Part shown: positions 54,949-63,580 of the stretch, piece by piece
Layout of the letters: each line of letters opens with the position of its first letter
How positions within the stretch are numbered: the stretch's first letter is position 1
NCBI RefSeq assembly: GCF_020539525.1
Contig: NZ_JACDXX010000004.1
Span: 186,001-250,000 of the forward strand
Source: Pseudogemmobacter faecipullorum
GTDB taxonomy: Bacteria; Pseudomonadota; Alphaproteobacteria; Rhodobacterales; Rhodobacteraceae
DNA: 64,000 nt
Direction of reading: 5' to 3'
Program-made: the position numbers and the translations under genes
Notes under the pieces: generated by a model
Seen by the model: only the letters and a program-made list of their open reading frames with translations
Database searches by the model: none
What the model was told of the DNA's origin: nothing

Positions 54949-55025
54949 TGGTGGCGAGGGAGGGACTCGAACCCTCGACCTCGCGATTATGAGTCGCGCG
55001 CTCTAACCAGCTGAGCTACCTAGCC
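54949..55025 (-). tRNA. tRNA with CAU anticodon (elongator Met, or Ile2)
   Basis: The minus strand reads GGCTAGGTAGCTCAGCTGGT with TAGAGC (D arm), a CGCGA-CTCATAA-TCGCG anticodon arm (anticodon CAT), and GAGGG-TTCGAGT-CCCTC T arm. The end is CCTCGCC-A and an encoded CCA. The acceptor stem pairs except at the fourth position (U4 against C69). Lack of the initiator C1 mismatch and the D-arm form argue against tRNA-fMet. Whether it is Met or lysidine-modified Ile cannot be settled by eye. Confidence 0.9.
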
Positions 55026-55208
55026 ACTGGGCGGGGGAATAAGCTGAGGGCGTGGGAGGGTCAAGGGGGAAATCAGTATTTTTCCCGATGAAGTTCCGCC
55101 AGCGGCCACAGCAGGCTTTCAGGCCCGCAGAATCCAGCCGGGTCCGGGGGTTAGACCCCAGGCCCCGGGCCGGTTCTGCCGCGTTCCGGCTGAATTCCTG
55201 GCCGGGAT

Positions 55209-57236
55209 TCAGCCCTGTTCTGCTGCCTGGCTATGGGCGACACGGGGGCGCCCCGAGGCGGTGACGCTCAGCTCGGCCTCGATGAACAGCTTTTGCCCCT
55301 CAACCTCGGCTTCGCGCAGATGGCGCGCGCAGGTGATGCGCAGATCTTCGGCGCCTGCGGCCCGGGCGCGGGCCTCAGCTTCGGCGCGCAGCGCCTGTTC
55401 CAGCGCCGACAGCGCCTGTTCCAGATCGCCATAGGCTTTGGGCCCGCTGGTAAGGTGAATGACGAATCGCCCCTGGGCGGGCGAGGTGACGGTGCCACTG
55501 ACGCGCTGGCTGATCTGCCCGGCCACCGCGCCGATCGCATTGGCGACCCCGGCATGTTCGGGCAGGATCATCTCGCAGCCCAGTTTTTTGCCGACCGCGC
55601 CATAGTAGAAGGGGGCCGAGGCGCCAAGGCCGATCACCGGCAGCGCCAGCCGGGCCGAAAGCGCCATCGTACCCTGATGCTGCGCCAGCCCGGCAAGCAG
55701 CAGGCTGTGCCGCGCCAGCTGTGCGGGATCCTCACCCTCAAAGCGGGGATCTTCGGCAAAAGCCGCTTCCAGCAGGCCCTCTGTGGTCTGCCGGGTCAGC
55801 TGATCAATGATCAGCTGCGCCATGCCAGCGGCATCCGCGGCGATCCTGTCGCCCGAGCCGCTGCGGCGCGAGGCCATCAGCTGCAGCGCTTTTTCAGCCG
55901 CCCCGGCATCCCAGTCGTTCAGCCCGCCGGTCACATGGCTGGCATCGGATGGGGTCACGCCCGAGAGCATGACCAGGCCGCGCGCCACCAGCCGGTCCAG
56001 CGCTGCCGCCTCAACCCGGGCCTGCAGGGCGCTGGCGACGGGCATCGGCCGGGTGATCCGCGCCAGCAAGGCCAGATCGCGGGGGCCGAGACCCGAGGCG
56101 GTCTCGCCCGAGGCCATCGGCACCACAAAGCGGCCGTCATATTCGCCCGGTGCCGGGCCGGAGAGCCAGCGCTCGAAAGCCTCATGCACCATCGGACCAT
56201 GATCACGGGCCAGCAGCGAGACCGGCATCAGACGTCGCGGGCCAAGCCGCAGCCTGCCCTGCAGCCCGGCACTGAGCAGATGCACCTCGCTGTCACCGCC
56301 AAGGCCCGAGGTGCGCATCGCCACCGCCTCAACCATGGTGCGAAACGCCCCGACCCTTGCGCCTTCGGGGTCGATCTCGGGCAGGCCGTCGCGCAGCAGC
56401 GCCACATCGGTGGTGGTGCCGCCAATGTCTGAGACCAGCGCATCCGAGGCCCCGGTCAGCCAGCGCGCGCCGACGATCGAGGCGGCGGGGCCGGAGAGAA
56501 TGGTCTCGATCGGCCGTTCGCGCACCTGCGCCGCGCCGATCAGCGCCCCGTCACCGCGCACCGCCATCAGCGGTGCCTCGATGCCGATCTGCGCAAGATG
56601 GCGTTCGCAGGCGGCGACGAGGCGGTCGATCATGCCGATCAGCCGGGCGTTCAGCACCGCCGTCAGCGCGCGTTTCGGCCCGTTCAGCTTTGCTGACAGC
56701 TCATGGCTGCAGGTGACGGCAGCGCCGGTGAGCCGGCGGATCACTGCCCGTGCGGCAATCTCATGGCCCGGGTTGCGGGTGGCGAAACGCGCCGCGACGG
56801 CAAAGCCCGAGACATCGCTCTGCAGCCCCTCGAGCGCCTGTTCCAGCGCGGCCAGATCCAGCGGTTCAGCCTCGATCCCGGCATGGGAATGCCCGCCGCC
56901 AATGCGGATCACCGGATCGCCCTTCATCGCCTCGGCCAGACCGGCCCGGGTCAGATCCTCTTCGTCAAAACCGATCGAGATCAGCGCCACGCGTGAGCCC
57001 TGGCCCTCGACCAGGGCATTGGTGGCAAGCGTTGTCGACAGCGAGACCAGCGCCACCTGATCGGGGCGCAGGCCCGAAGCCTCCAGCGCCCGGTCAATCG
57101 CGGCGCCGATGCCAATGGCCAGATCCTGGCGCGAGGTCAGCGCCTTGGCCTTGCCGAGCACCCGATTGGCCTCATCATCAAGGATCACCGCATCGGTATA
57201 GGTGCCGCCGGTATCGACGCCGAGGAAAAACGCCAT
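55209..57236 (-). CDS. Hydantoinase/oxoprolinase subunit A-like protein
   Basis: The ATG at 57236 (MAFFLGVDTGGTYTDAVILD) gives 675 residues; the frame extends upstream without homology. The actin-like ATPase motifs are GVDTGGTYTD (about 6-15) and ALVSDIGGTTTDVALL. Cores of the family, VSLSTTLATNALVEGQGSRV and VRGDGALIGAAQVRERPIET, are present. Related enzymes use ATP to open cyclic amides such as 5-oxoproline or N-methylhydantoin. The usual subunit B gene is not adjacent, so its partner and substrate are unknown. Confidence 0.88.
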   Translation of the reverse strand: MAFFLGVDTGGTYTDAVILDDEANRVLGKAKALTSRQDLAIGIGAAIDRALEASGLRPDQVALVSLSTTLATNALVEGQGSRVALISIGFDEEDLTRAGLAEAMKGDPVIRIGGGHSHAGIEAEPLDLAALEQALEGLQSDVSGFAVAARFATRNPGHEIAARAVIRRLTGAAVTCSHELSAKLNGPKRALTAVLNARLIGMIDRLVAACERHLAQIGIEAPLMAVRGDGALIGAAQVRERPIETILSGPAASIVGARWLTGASDALVSDIGGTTTDVALLRDGLPEIDPEGARVGAFRTMVEAVAMRTSGLGGDSEVHLLSAGLQGRLRLGPRRLMPVSLLARDHGPMVHEAFERWLSGPAPGEYDGRFVVPMASGETASGLGPRDLALLARITRPMPVASALQARVEAAALDRLVARGLVMLSGVTPSDASHVTGGLNDWDAGAAEKALQLMASRRSGSGDRIAADAAGMAQLIIDQLTRQTTEGLLEAAFAEDPRFEGEDPAQLARHSLLLAGLAQHQGTMALSARLALPVIGLGASAPFYYGAVGKKLGCEMILPEHAGVANAIGAVAGQISQRVSGTVTSPAQGRFVIHLTSGPKAYGDLEQALSALEQALRAEAEARARAAGAEDLRITCARHLREAEVEGQKLFIEAELSVTASGRPRVAHSQAAEQG

Positions 57237-57436
57237 TCTGCGTCCTTTGCTGTTCTGCACTGCCGCTTTTGCTGCTGCTTCTGCTAGCCTGAAATGGCGG
57301 GGGCAGCCGCTCTGGCTGCGACCTTTCACGTCGCACAAGCGCGGTTCCGCCTGCCGGACAGGCCGCGTTTCACCCTTCTCGCCGCCCGGGTTTCAGGTCA
57401 TGATCCTGCTAGCATTCCGCCTGGATTTTCATCGCT

Positions 57437-58105
57437 ATGTTCGGCTGTTCTCTGCGTTTTCTGTCTGTCCTGCTTCTGGCCCCGGCTCCGGCCCTGGCCG
57501 CTGATCATCCGCCCGGGCCGGTACAAAGCCTGGCGCTGGCTGTGACGCTTTATGATCAGGCGGCGGGCGCGGGCGATGCGCTGCAGATGGCGGTCGCGGT
57601 GCGTCTGGCCGGGGGGATCACCCTGCGTGAGGCGGATAACTGGCGCTCAGAAAAGCTCAAAGGCAAGGCGAAGGGCCTGCCCGGCCTGCCTGCGCCGGTC
57701 CTTGATCTGGTATTGTCTCCCGGCGCCTGGAGCGGGGCGCAGCTGATGGCCGAAGAGGATCCGGCCCTGGCCGATTTCCTCGCGCTCGAGCCGCCGCCGG
57801 CGCTGCAGGGCGGGGTAAGCCGTGCCCCAGGCATGCTGCAACCAGGCGAGCGCGTGGTCTGGCACCTGCCTTTCGCCGGGCAAAGCCCGGCCGAGATCGC
57901 GGTTTTCCCCCAGGCGGCAGCGGGTGAGCCCCGCGCATTGTCGCCGCTGTGGCGGGTTGATGCGACCGGGGGAGAGCCCATTTGCCCGGCCCGCCAGAGC
58001 CCTTGGCCCGCCTGCCGTTTTACCCCCGAGGCAAATGAATTTGTCGATGTGGTGCTGGAAAATCCCGGCGATGCGGCGCTGTCTTATGTGCTGATCAGTA
58101 ATTGA
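57437..58105 (+). CDS. Secreted protein, paralogue 1 of the pair facing the protease operon
   Basis: A 222-residue protein with a signal peptide (MFGCSLRFLSVLLLAPAPAL, cut near ALAAD). A helical pattern LALAVTLYDQAAGAGDALQM plus AVAVRLAGG follows. The C-terminal beta-rich part has LQPGERVVWHLPFAGQSPAE, two Cys (EPICPARQSPWPACRF) and the end NPGDAALSYVLISN. The same plan occurs in the next gene. I do not recognise the family. The ATG at 57437 has no strong ribosome site. It follows the divergent hydantoinase gene by 200 bp. Confidence 0.65.
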   Translation: MFGCSLRFLSVLLLAPAPALAADHPPGPVQSLALAVTLYDQAAGAGDALQMAVAVRLAGGITLREADNWRSEKLKGKAKGLPGLPAPVLDLVLSPGAWSGAQLMAEEDPALADFLALEPPPALQGGVSRAPGMLQPGERVVWHLPFAGQSPAEIAVFPQAAAGEPRALSPLWRVDATGGEPICPARQSPWPACRFTPEANEFVDVVLENPGDAALSYVLISN

Positions 58106-58236
58106 TGGGATCCCCCCGCCGAGCGCGCGCGCGCCACATTTTCCCCGCTGCCCTGCGCCGGTCCGCCCGGGGCAGGGCATTGTTTTCCCCGGGTCTTTCC
58201 CGGCCCGGCAGTCCTGATCCGGTGAGGAGCATTCAG

Positions 58237-58941
58237 ATGCGTGTCTTTTTTCTCTCCCTGATCCTCGGATCGCTGCCGGTGCTGGCGGCGGCCGAGGCTG
58301 ATCCGGCTGAGCCCGGCCTGCAGCAGGCTGGGCCCGAAGATCCGCCCACCGCGCGCAGCGGGGTTGCGCAGCTGGCGCAGGCCCATGAGCTTTTCGCGCT
58401 CGGCCAGGCGCAGGGCGATGCGCTGATGGTGCTGGCTGCGGCCAGAATGGCAGCCGGGGTCAGCACGGAGCCGGGGTCAGAGCTGAAACGCCAAACCAGT
58501 GGCCCTGCCGCCCCCGGCCAGGCCCCGGAGCCGGTGAGGGAACCGGCGGAGGCACCGGAGTTCTATACGCGCGCCCTCGCCATGGCCGGGGATGATCCGC
58601 TGCTGCTGGAGCTGATCGGACAGGCACCGGCGGGCAGCAGCCAGGGGCAGAGCCGCCGGGTTTTTGCATATAAGGCCGATCTGGCACCAGGCCAGACCGA
58701 CAGCTGGGAGCTTGCGGTCACTGGCCAGGACAATGTCGAGATTGCGGTGCTGGGCGCGGGGAACCAGGAGCTGACAGTCAGCCTCAGCGATGCAAGCGGC
58801 CAGCTGCACTGCGCCGGTTCGGGGCCGGGGAGCCAGATCTATTGTGACGCTCATCCCGCCCCGGAAGGGCGGCTCTCTCTCACCATCGGCAATCCCGGTG
58901 CGGCGGCCAGCCGCTACCTTCTGCTGACCAACGGGCCCTGA
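58237..58941 (+). CDS. Secreted protein, paralogue 2 of the pair facing the protease operon
   Basis: The ATG at 58237 (MRVFFLSLILGSLPVLAAAE), behind GAGGAG, gives 234 residues with a signal peptide. The helical pattern LAQAHELFALGQAQGDALMV (then LAAARMAAG) and the C-terminal beta part LAPGQTDSWELAVTGQDNVE, two Cys (LHCAGSG, IYCDAHPA) and the end NPGAAASRYLLLTNG parallel the preceding gene. A Pro/Glu-rich linker separates the parts. The C-terminal domain could bind a ligand or a protease. Function is unknown. Confidence 0.7.
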   Translation: MRVFFLSLILGSLPVLAAAEADPAEPGLQQAGPEDPPTARSGVAQLAQAHELFALGQAQGDALMVLAAARMAAGVSTEPGSELKRQTSGPAAPGQAPEPVREPAEAPEFYTRALAMAGDDPLLLELIGQAPAGSSQGQSRRVFAYKADLAPGQTDSWELAVTGQDNVEIAVLGAGNQELTVSLSDASGQLHCAGSGPGSQIYCDAHPAPEGRLSLTIGNPGAAASRYLLLTNGP

Positions 58942-58961
58942 TCTGCGCGGGACGAACCGGC

Positions 58962-58995
58962 CCGCCCTGACCGGCGGTGCTTCGGGTCAGGGCGG
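58962..58995. terminator. Shared terminator of convergent genes
   Basis: CCGCCCTGACC (58962-58972) and GGTCAGGGCGG (58985-58995) make a perfect 11-bp stem with a 12-base loop, between the secreted-protein gene (plus) and the serine-protease gene (minus). There is no T-run on either side. Confidence 0.7.
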
Positions 58996-59005
58996 CTCCG
59001 GCGGC

Positions 59006-60061
59006 TCAGTTATAGGTGGTCACGATCTCATTCAGCCAGGGCACAAAGCGCGAGACATCGACATAGGTCGAGAATTTCGCATCCTTGGCGCATTGCTCGC
59101 CCGCCTGGTCGGACAGGCCCCAGCTGACGATCCCGGCCTGAATATAGCTGCCATTTTCCAGTGGCACGACCAGCGGCCCGCCGGAATCGCCATCGCAGGA
59201 GGTATGCCCGCCCTCGAAAGTGCCTGAGCAGATCATATTCTCGCTCAGCGGCACCGGGGCTGCGGCAACCATCTCATCCCAGAGCGCATAGGCCTTGTCC
59301 TCGCTCAGCGCCATCACCCCGGCGGCAAAGGAAAAGCCGCTAATCGCCTCATCAGCGCGGCTCTCAATCATCACCTGATTGCACATGTCGCGGTCGAGCA
59401 TCTGAATCTGCGCCTGGCGCAGATCGGTGGGCGGGGTGCCATCATTTTGCAGCCCCCAGCCGGTCACAACCGTGGTGATGCCAGGCCTGCGCAGCAGATC
59501 GCCGTAATCGGCATCGGGAATATTGATGGTCTGATAGGCCACCGAAGGGCTGCGGGTCAGCCTGATCAGCGCGATGTCATAATCGAAATCATTCACATCA
59601 TATGAAGGGTGGCTGTAGATCGAGGCGACATCGATCCGGTCGCCGCTGCCGTCGAGGCGGTTGGTGCCGACCACGATCGAGATTTCGCGCGGATCGAGGG
59701 CCACCGGCTCGTCATCCGGGCCTTTATGTATCACGCAATGCGCTGCGGTCAGCACCCACTGATCCATCACCATCGAGCCGCCGCAGAACTGGCTGTTGGC
59801 GCTGACCGGCTGATCGGCAAGGGTCAGCGCCACCTGCCAGGGCCAGGCCCCATCGGCGGCAATCGTCCCGCCCACGACTTTCGCCCCCGAAGGCGCCTCA
59901 GCCGCTGCGGCTGTCCGGGCGGCCTTCCCCCCCGAGGCGACAAAATCGAAGGGGGATGAGGGGCCATCCGGGGCAGCGGAGAAGGCGGGCACCTCGGCCG
60001 CGGCCATGCCCGCCGCCAGCAGGATCAGCACGCAGAACGGGCCTGTCAGGGAATGTCTCAT
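59006..60061 (-). CDS. Secreted S1A serine protease (chymotrypsin fold)
   Basis: A 351-residue protein with a signal peptide (ending about residue 22), a propeptide rich in Ala/Gly, and a mature start at about Val62 in AKVVGGTIAADGAWPWQVAL. The triad is complete: His108 in VLTAAHCV, Asp162 in DYDIALIRL, Ser293 in CDGDSGGPLV. The residue six before Ser (position 189 in chymotrypsin numbering) is Thr, not the Asp of trypsin. It begins one base after the caspase gene ends, so the two should be made together. Periplasmic or outer location is likely. Confidence 0.92.
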   Translation of the reverse strand: MRHSLTGPFCVLILLAAGMAAAEVPAFSAAPDGPSSPFDFVASGGKAARTAAAAEAPSGAKVVGGTIAADGAWPWQVALTLADQPVSANSQFCGGSMVMDQWVLTAAHCVIHKGPDDEPVALDPREISIVVGTNRLDGSGDRIDVASIYSHPSYDVNDFDYDIALIRLTRSPSVAYQTINIPDADYGDLLRRPGITTVVTGWGLQNDGTPPTDLRQAQIQMLDRDMCNQVMIESRADEAISGFSFAAGVMALSEDKAYALWDEMVAAAPVPLSENMICSGTFEGGHTSCDGDSGGPLVVPLENGSYIQAGIVSWGLSDQAGEQCAKDAKFSTYVDVSRFVPWLNEIVTTYN

Positions 60062-60062
60062 C

Positions 60063-62114
60063 TCAGGGTCCTTTCGGTGGCGGGGTGCTGTCGGGGGCCC
60101 CTGGTTTCAGGCGCAGGATCTGACGGATCATGGTCAGCTCTGCAGGTTTCATCGCGAAACCGCGCGTCGTGGTTTCGTCATCTCCAGGGTCAAGCTGCTC
60201 TGTCAGCCAGAGCGTCATAGCGCTTTCGCCGCCCTGGGGCAGGGCCCGGTTGCGCGGCAGCGCGGCCAGGGTGGTCAGATCGGCGCGCGGCCCGCGTGCT
60301 TTGTCGGCTGGCACGGCAAGGATCCACACTTCCTCGATGCCGGGGCTGGTGAAAGGGTCAATCTGCAGGCCAACCCTGACGCTTTCGCCAGGGGCAAGGC
60401 GGTTGACCATATGATCGCCCGGCCAGATCGGCTGCACTTCCCAGTCGGTGGCAAGGTAAAGCACGCTGACATCCTGGGGCTTGCCCGAGCGGTTGGTCAG
60501 GCTGAGCCAGAGCTGATCGCAGCTCTGAACCCCGAGGGCGGGATCATATGGCGCTCCCTTGCCGGCTTTGCCGGTACAGCTGCCCTCGCGCCGCTCGCCG
60601 GGGCGGCGCTCGGTCCCGACCGCGATCACTTCGGTTCTGGTCAGGCCGCGCCCGGCGGCGGTGCTGAGCAGCTGTTGCAGCTGGCGCCCATAGGCGAGGG
60701 TCTCCAGTGCCCGGGCAAGCGCTGTTTCGGCACTTTCACCCGCCGCAGCGCTGATGCGCAGCGAGCTGCCCGGCCCTTCGGGATCGAGCAGGCCATCCGG
60801 CCCGGCCAGGGCAATCGCCCCGCCGGTCAGCACCGGCAGGAAATCGGCTTTGCCGCCTGCCGCGGCGCGGCTGGCGGCCAGGGCCTGTTCCCAGGCGGTG
60901 TAATCATAACCATCCCCGTCATCCTGGCGGCGCGGTGGTGCGAGCCGGAGCGGTTCAGCGGGGGGCTGGGCGCTCAGCTCGGCCCAGGCCGCGCCTTCGG
61001 GCAGCGGACCGGACAGCAGGGCCTCGCGCGCCGTGACCTTGCCAAGGGTGATCTCGCCCAGAGGCGCCCCGCCCGCCCCTTCAGCATAGAGCGTCATCAC
61101 CGCGCCTTCGCGCAGCCCCTGGAGCAGCCCGGCCTGCAGCCGGCCTGCCTCAAGGCGCATCCGGGCATTGCTCTGCCCCTCGCCAAAGACCGCGCTGTGC
61201 AGCATCGAGCCTTCGCCATCAGGCAATTGCCGCACCGGCCCCTGGATCATCGCATCCGAGGTTGCGGCCAGCACCTGGGCCCAGCTGGCCCCGGGGGCGC
61301 TGGCCAGAACACCGGCCAGCCGCAGGGTAAATTCGCCATGCCAGATTCCGGTCTCACCCAGCGGATATTCGTAAGAGCGCTCCTCGGCCTGAGAAGAATA
61401 GAGAAAGACGTAATCCCCGGTCAGGCTGCTTTCCCCGGTGAAGGCGACGGGGGGGCTGTCTTCGGGAATGCCGAGCTGTTCCGGCGCGAGGCTGCGGGCG
61501 ACGCCGGTGACGGCTTCGCCGCCCTGGCCACGAAAGCCGGTGGCGGAATGGCAGGCATCGATCACGCCCACCAGTCTGACGCCGCGCGCCAGCAAAGCGC
61601 TGGCCCAGGACTGCAGCTCATCATCGATAAAGGCGTTTTCGACCCTGCCCGCCGCGCCATCCCAGCCCGCCGCATCCATTGGCAAGAGGATCTCATCATA
61701 GCCGCCGCCCTCATCGCCATTCTGATCCGGAGCCTGTGAGCCATGGCCTGAGAAATAGAAAAATACTGTATCGCCTGGCGCGGCTTTCTCCTGCAGCTCT
61801 GCCATTGCGGCAAGAATTCCGGCGCGGTCGGGGCGGCCGGTGCGGATGCCTTCGGGCAGGCCAGCTGCTCCGGTCAGACTGGTCAGACCGGTGCTGGTCA
61901 GGCCGGTGCTGAGCAGGGTCATCGCCCCGGGGGCGACGCCGCGCAAAGCAAGGGTCTCGCTCATCAGCCGCGCATCATTCGGCGGGCCGAGCAGATCGGC
62001 ATCGAGATGGATATATTCGCCGACCCCGATCAGCAAAGCATGGACTTCGGCCCGGGCCGGACCGGCATTCAGCAGGCTGCTGCACAAAAGGGCATATGTC
62101 AGGGCGCGGATCAT
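60063..62114 (-). CDS. Secreted caspase-family (C14) protease
   Basis: The ATG at 62114 (MIRALTYALLCSSLLNAGPA) gives 683 residues with a signal peptide cut near ARAE; the longer frame upstream overlaps the kinase. The p20-like domain begins VHALLIGVGEYIHLDADLLG. The catalytic His124 is in FFYFSGHGSQAPDQNGDEGG and Cys188 in LVGVIDACHSATGFRGQGG. The C-terminal half (about 330-680) is beta-rich, with a bulge of low complexity and a late domain around SLTNRSGKPQDVSVLYLATD. It is the gene after the two-component pair, and the serine protease follows by one base. Confidence 0.92.
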   Translation of the reverse strand: MIRALTYALLCSSLLNAGPARAEVHALLIGVGEYIHLDADLLGPPNDARLMSETLALRGVAPGAMTLLSTGLTSTGLTSLTGAAGLPEGIRTGRPDRAGILAAMAELQEKAAPGDTVFFYFSGHGSQAPDQNGDEGGGYDEILLPMDAAGWDGAAGRVENAFIDDELQSWASALLARGVRLVGVIDACHSATGFRGQGGEAVTGVARSLAPEQLGIPEDSPPVAFTGESSLTGDYVFLYSSQAEERSYEYPLGETGIWHGEFTLRLAGVLASAPGASWAQVLAATSDAMIQGPVRQLPDGEGSMLHSAVFGEGQSNARMRLEAGRLQAGLLQGLREGAVMTLYAEGAGGAPLGEITLGKVTAREALLSGPLPEGAAWAELSAQPPAEPLRLAPPRRQDDGDGYDYTAWEQALAASRAAAGGKADFLPVLTGGAIALAGPDGLLDPEGPGSSLRISAAAGESAETALARALETLAYGRQLQQLLSTAAGRGLTRTEVIAVGTERRPGERREGSCTGKAGKGAPYDPALGVQSCDQLWLSLTNRSGKPQDVSVLYLATDWEVQPIWPGDHMVNRLAPGESVRVGLQIDPFTSPGIEEVWILAVPADKARGPRADLTTLAALPRNRALPQGGESAMTLWLTEQLDPGDDETTTRGFAMKPAELTMIRQILRLKPGAPDSTPPPKGP

Positions 62115-62162
62115 GAGCGAAACATGCCGGGCCGGGGAAGGTCCGGCAAGCCCTGGTGCAGA

Positions 62163-62181
62163 GGTGACGGAATTTGTCACC
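62163..62181. promoter_or_regulatory. Inverted repeat upstream of the caspase gene
   Basis: GGTGAC-GGAATTT-GTCACC, 6-bp perfect arms around seven bases, lies 49-67 bp before the caspase ATG and after the kinase stop. It is a candidate operator for the OmpR-family regulator encoded upstream. Confidence 0.5.
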
Positions 62182-62209
62182 GCAGGCTCGGGCAGAGAGG
62201 CCGGGCCTT

Positions 62210-63580
62210 TCAGCCCGGGGCGGGCGGAAAGGCGATGCTGACGGTCAGGCCCTGATCCACCGCGGGCAGGGAAAGCCGCGCCCCATGGCGCAGCGCAATG
62301 GCCCGGACCAGGGCAAGCCCCAGGCCATGGCCGGGAATGCCGCGCGCCCGGTCGCGCCCGGCGCGGGTGAAGCGCTCGAAGATCTCTTCTCCCAGGCCTT
62401 CGGGCAGCCCCGGCCCGCTGTCTGCCAGCTGCAGCAGATAATGCGGCCCGCCGTGCAAATTGAGGCTGTGCAGGCTGAGGCTGAGCCGGTCTCCTGGGCG
62501 GCAATATTTGATTGCGTTATCAATAAGATTGGCCAGCATCTGCGCGATCAGTGTCCGGTCGCCCAGCACCTGCAGACCGGGGCTGATCCGGGCCTCGGGC
62601 AACAGCCCCTTTTCCTCGGCCATGGGTTCATAAAGCTCCCAGATCTCGCCGGCGAGCTGCGAGAGATCGAGCGGGACCAGCCCGCCGCCCGAGCCCTGAT
62701 CCGCCTCGGCGCGGCTGATATCGAGCAGGGCGTCAAACACCCGGATCGCATTGCGCATCTCGCCGCGCAGGGCGCTGATCTCTTCCTCCTGGCCCTCGAT
62801 CCGGCCCAGCCGGGTGAGCATACGGTTCAGCGGCGTGCGCATTTCATGGGCGATGGTATCCGAGAGCCGGTGGGTGGCGCGGTTGAGATGGCCGATCCGG
62901 TCCAGCATGTGATGGACATGGCTTTCCAGCAGGCCAAATTCATCGGCACCGCGTGGCCCCGCGAGCCGCGCCTCCAGATCGCCCGCTGCCACCCGGTCGG
63001 CGAGATCATTCAGCCTTCCGATCCGCCGCATCACACTGCGCGCGGCCAGCCAGCCGACCAGGGCCCCGGCCAGCAGCAAAGCCACCATCAGGGCCAACAT
63101 GAACTGGCGCAGCACCTGCAATGTCGCCACGACCGGCTCCAGCGACCGGCCGGTGATCAGGCTGAAGCCGCCGGGCAGCTCGCGCGCCGCCAGCAGCCAC
63201 GGCGTGCCGGAAAGTGTTACCTCGCTGAGCGGCCCGGGGCCAAAGCCCGGGACAGGGGGCAGATCGGGCAGGGGGGCGGCAGCCTGGCCTGCCAGAATTT
63301 CCCCCTGCCGGTCCTGCAGCAAAAACAGCTCGCCCGGCTGCGGGGCGGTGGTGCGCCAGGCAATGGCCTCGCGCAGAGCAATGATCCGGCGCTGTTCGTA
63401 AAGCGCGCCGAGGCTTTGCAGATCACTGAGCAGCAGGCCTTTCTGCGCCTCATAAAGCCGCGCTGCCACGAGGCGGTATTGCAGCCCCATCGCCACCAGA
63501 GCCAGCAAGGCCACGGCGAAAGCCATGACAGCGGCCAGCCGCCAGGTGGCTCTTGCGCGCAGCAAAGGGTCAGGGGCCAT
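62210..63580 (-). CDS. Sensor histidine kinase
   Basis: The ATG at 63580 (MAPDPLLRARATWRLAAVMA) gives 456 residues; a TTG 18 bases upstream also opens the frame. Membrane helices are at about 12-34 and 160-180, with a periplasmic sensor domain of about 125 residues between. HAMP follows, then the H-box HRLSDTIAHEMRTPLNRMLT (His about 235), N-box LANLIDNAIKYC, and G-boxes DSGPGLPEGLGEEIF and GHGLGLALVRAIALRHG. It overlaps the response-regulator gene by 11 bp. The signal is unknown. Confidence 0.93.
   Translation of the reverse strand: MAPDPLLRARATWRLAAVMAFAVALLALVAMGLQYRLVAARLYEAQKGLLLSDLQSLGALYEQRRIIALREAIAWRTTAPQPGELFLLQDRQGEILAGQAAAPLPDLPPVPGFGPGPLSEVTLSGTPWLLAARELPGGFSLITGRSLEPVVATLQVLRQFMLALMVALLLAGALVGWLAARSVMRRIGRLNDLADRVAAGDLEARLAGPRGADEFGLLESHVHHMLDRIGHLNRATHRLSDTIAHEMRTPLNRMLTRLGRIEGQEEEISALRGEMRNAIRVFDALLDISRAEADQGSGGGLVPLDLSQLAGEIWELYEPMAEEKGLLPEARISPGLQVLGDRTLIAQMLANLIDNAIKYCRPGDRLSLSLHSLNLHGGPHYLLQLADSGPGLPEGLGEEIFERFTRAGRDRARGIPGHGLGLALVRAIALRHGARLSLPAVDQGLTVSIAFPPAPG

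Noticed and set aside
54949-55208. Genomic island starting at the tRNA gene
   Set aside because: I see no integrase, no repeated tRNA 3' end and no change of composition downstream within the window.
60006-61739. Long plus-strand open frame opposite the caspase gene
   Set aside because: It is antisense to a gene with clear catalytic motifs. The product is His/Gln/Ala/Gly-rich without any domain, as expected from an open antisense frame in GC-rich DNA.
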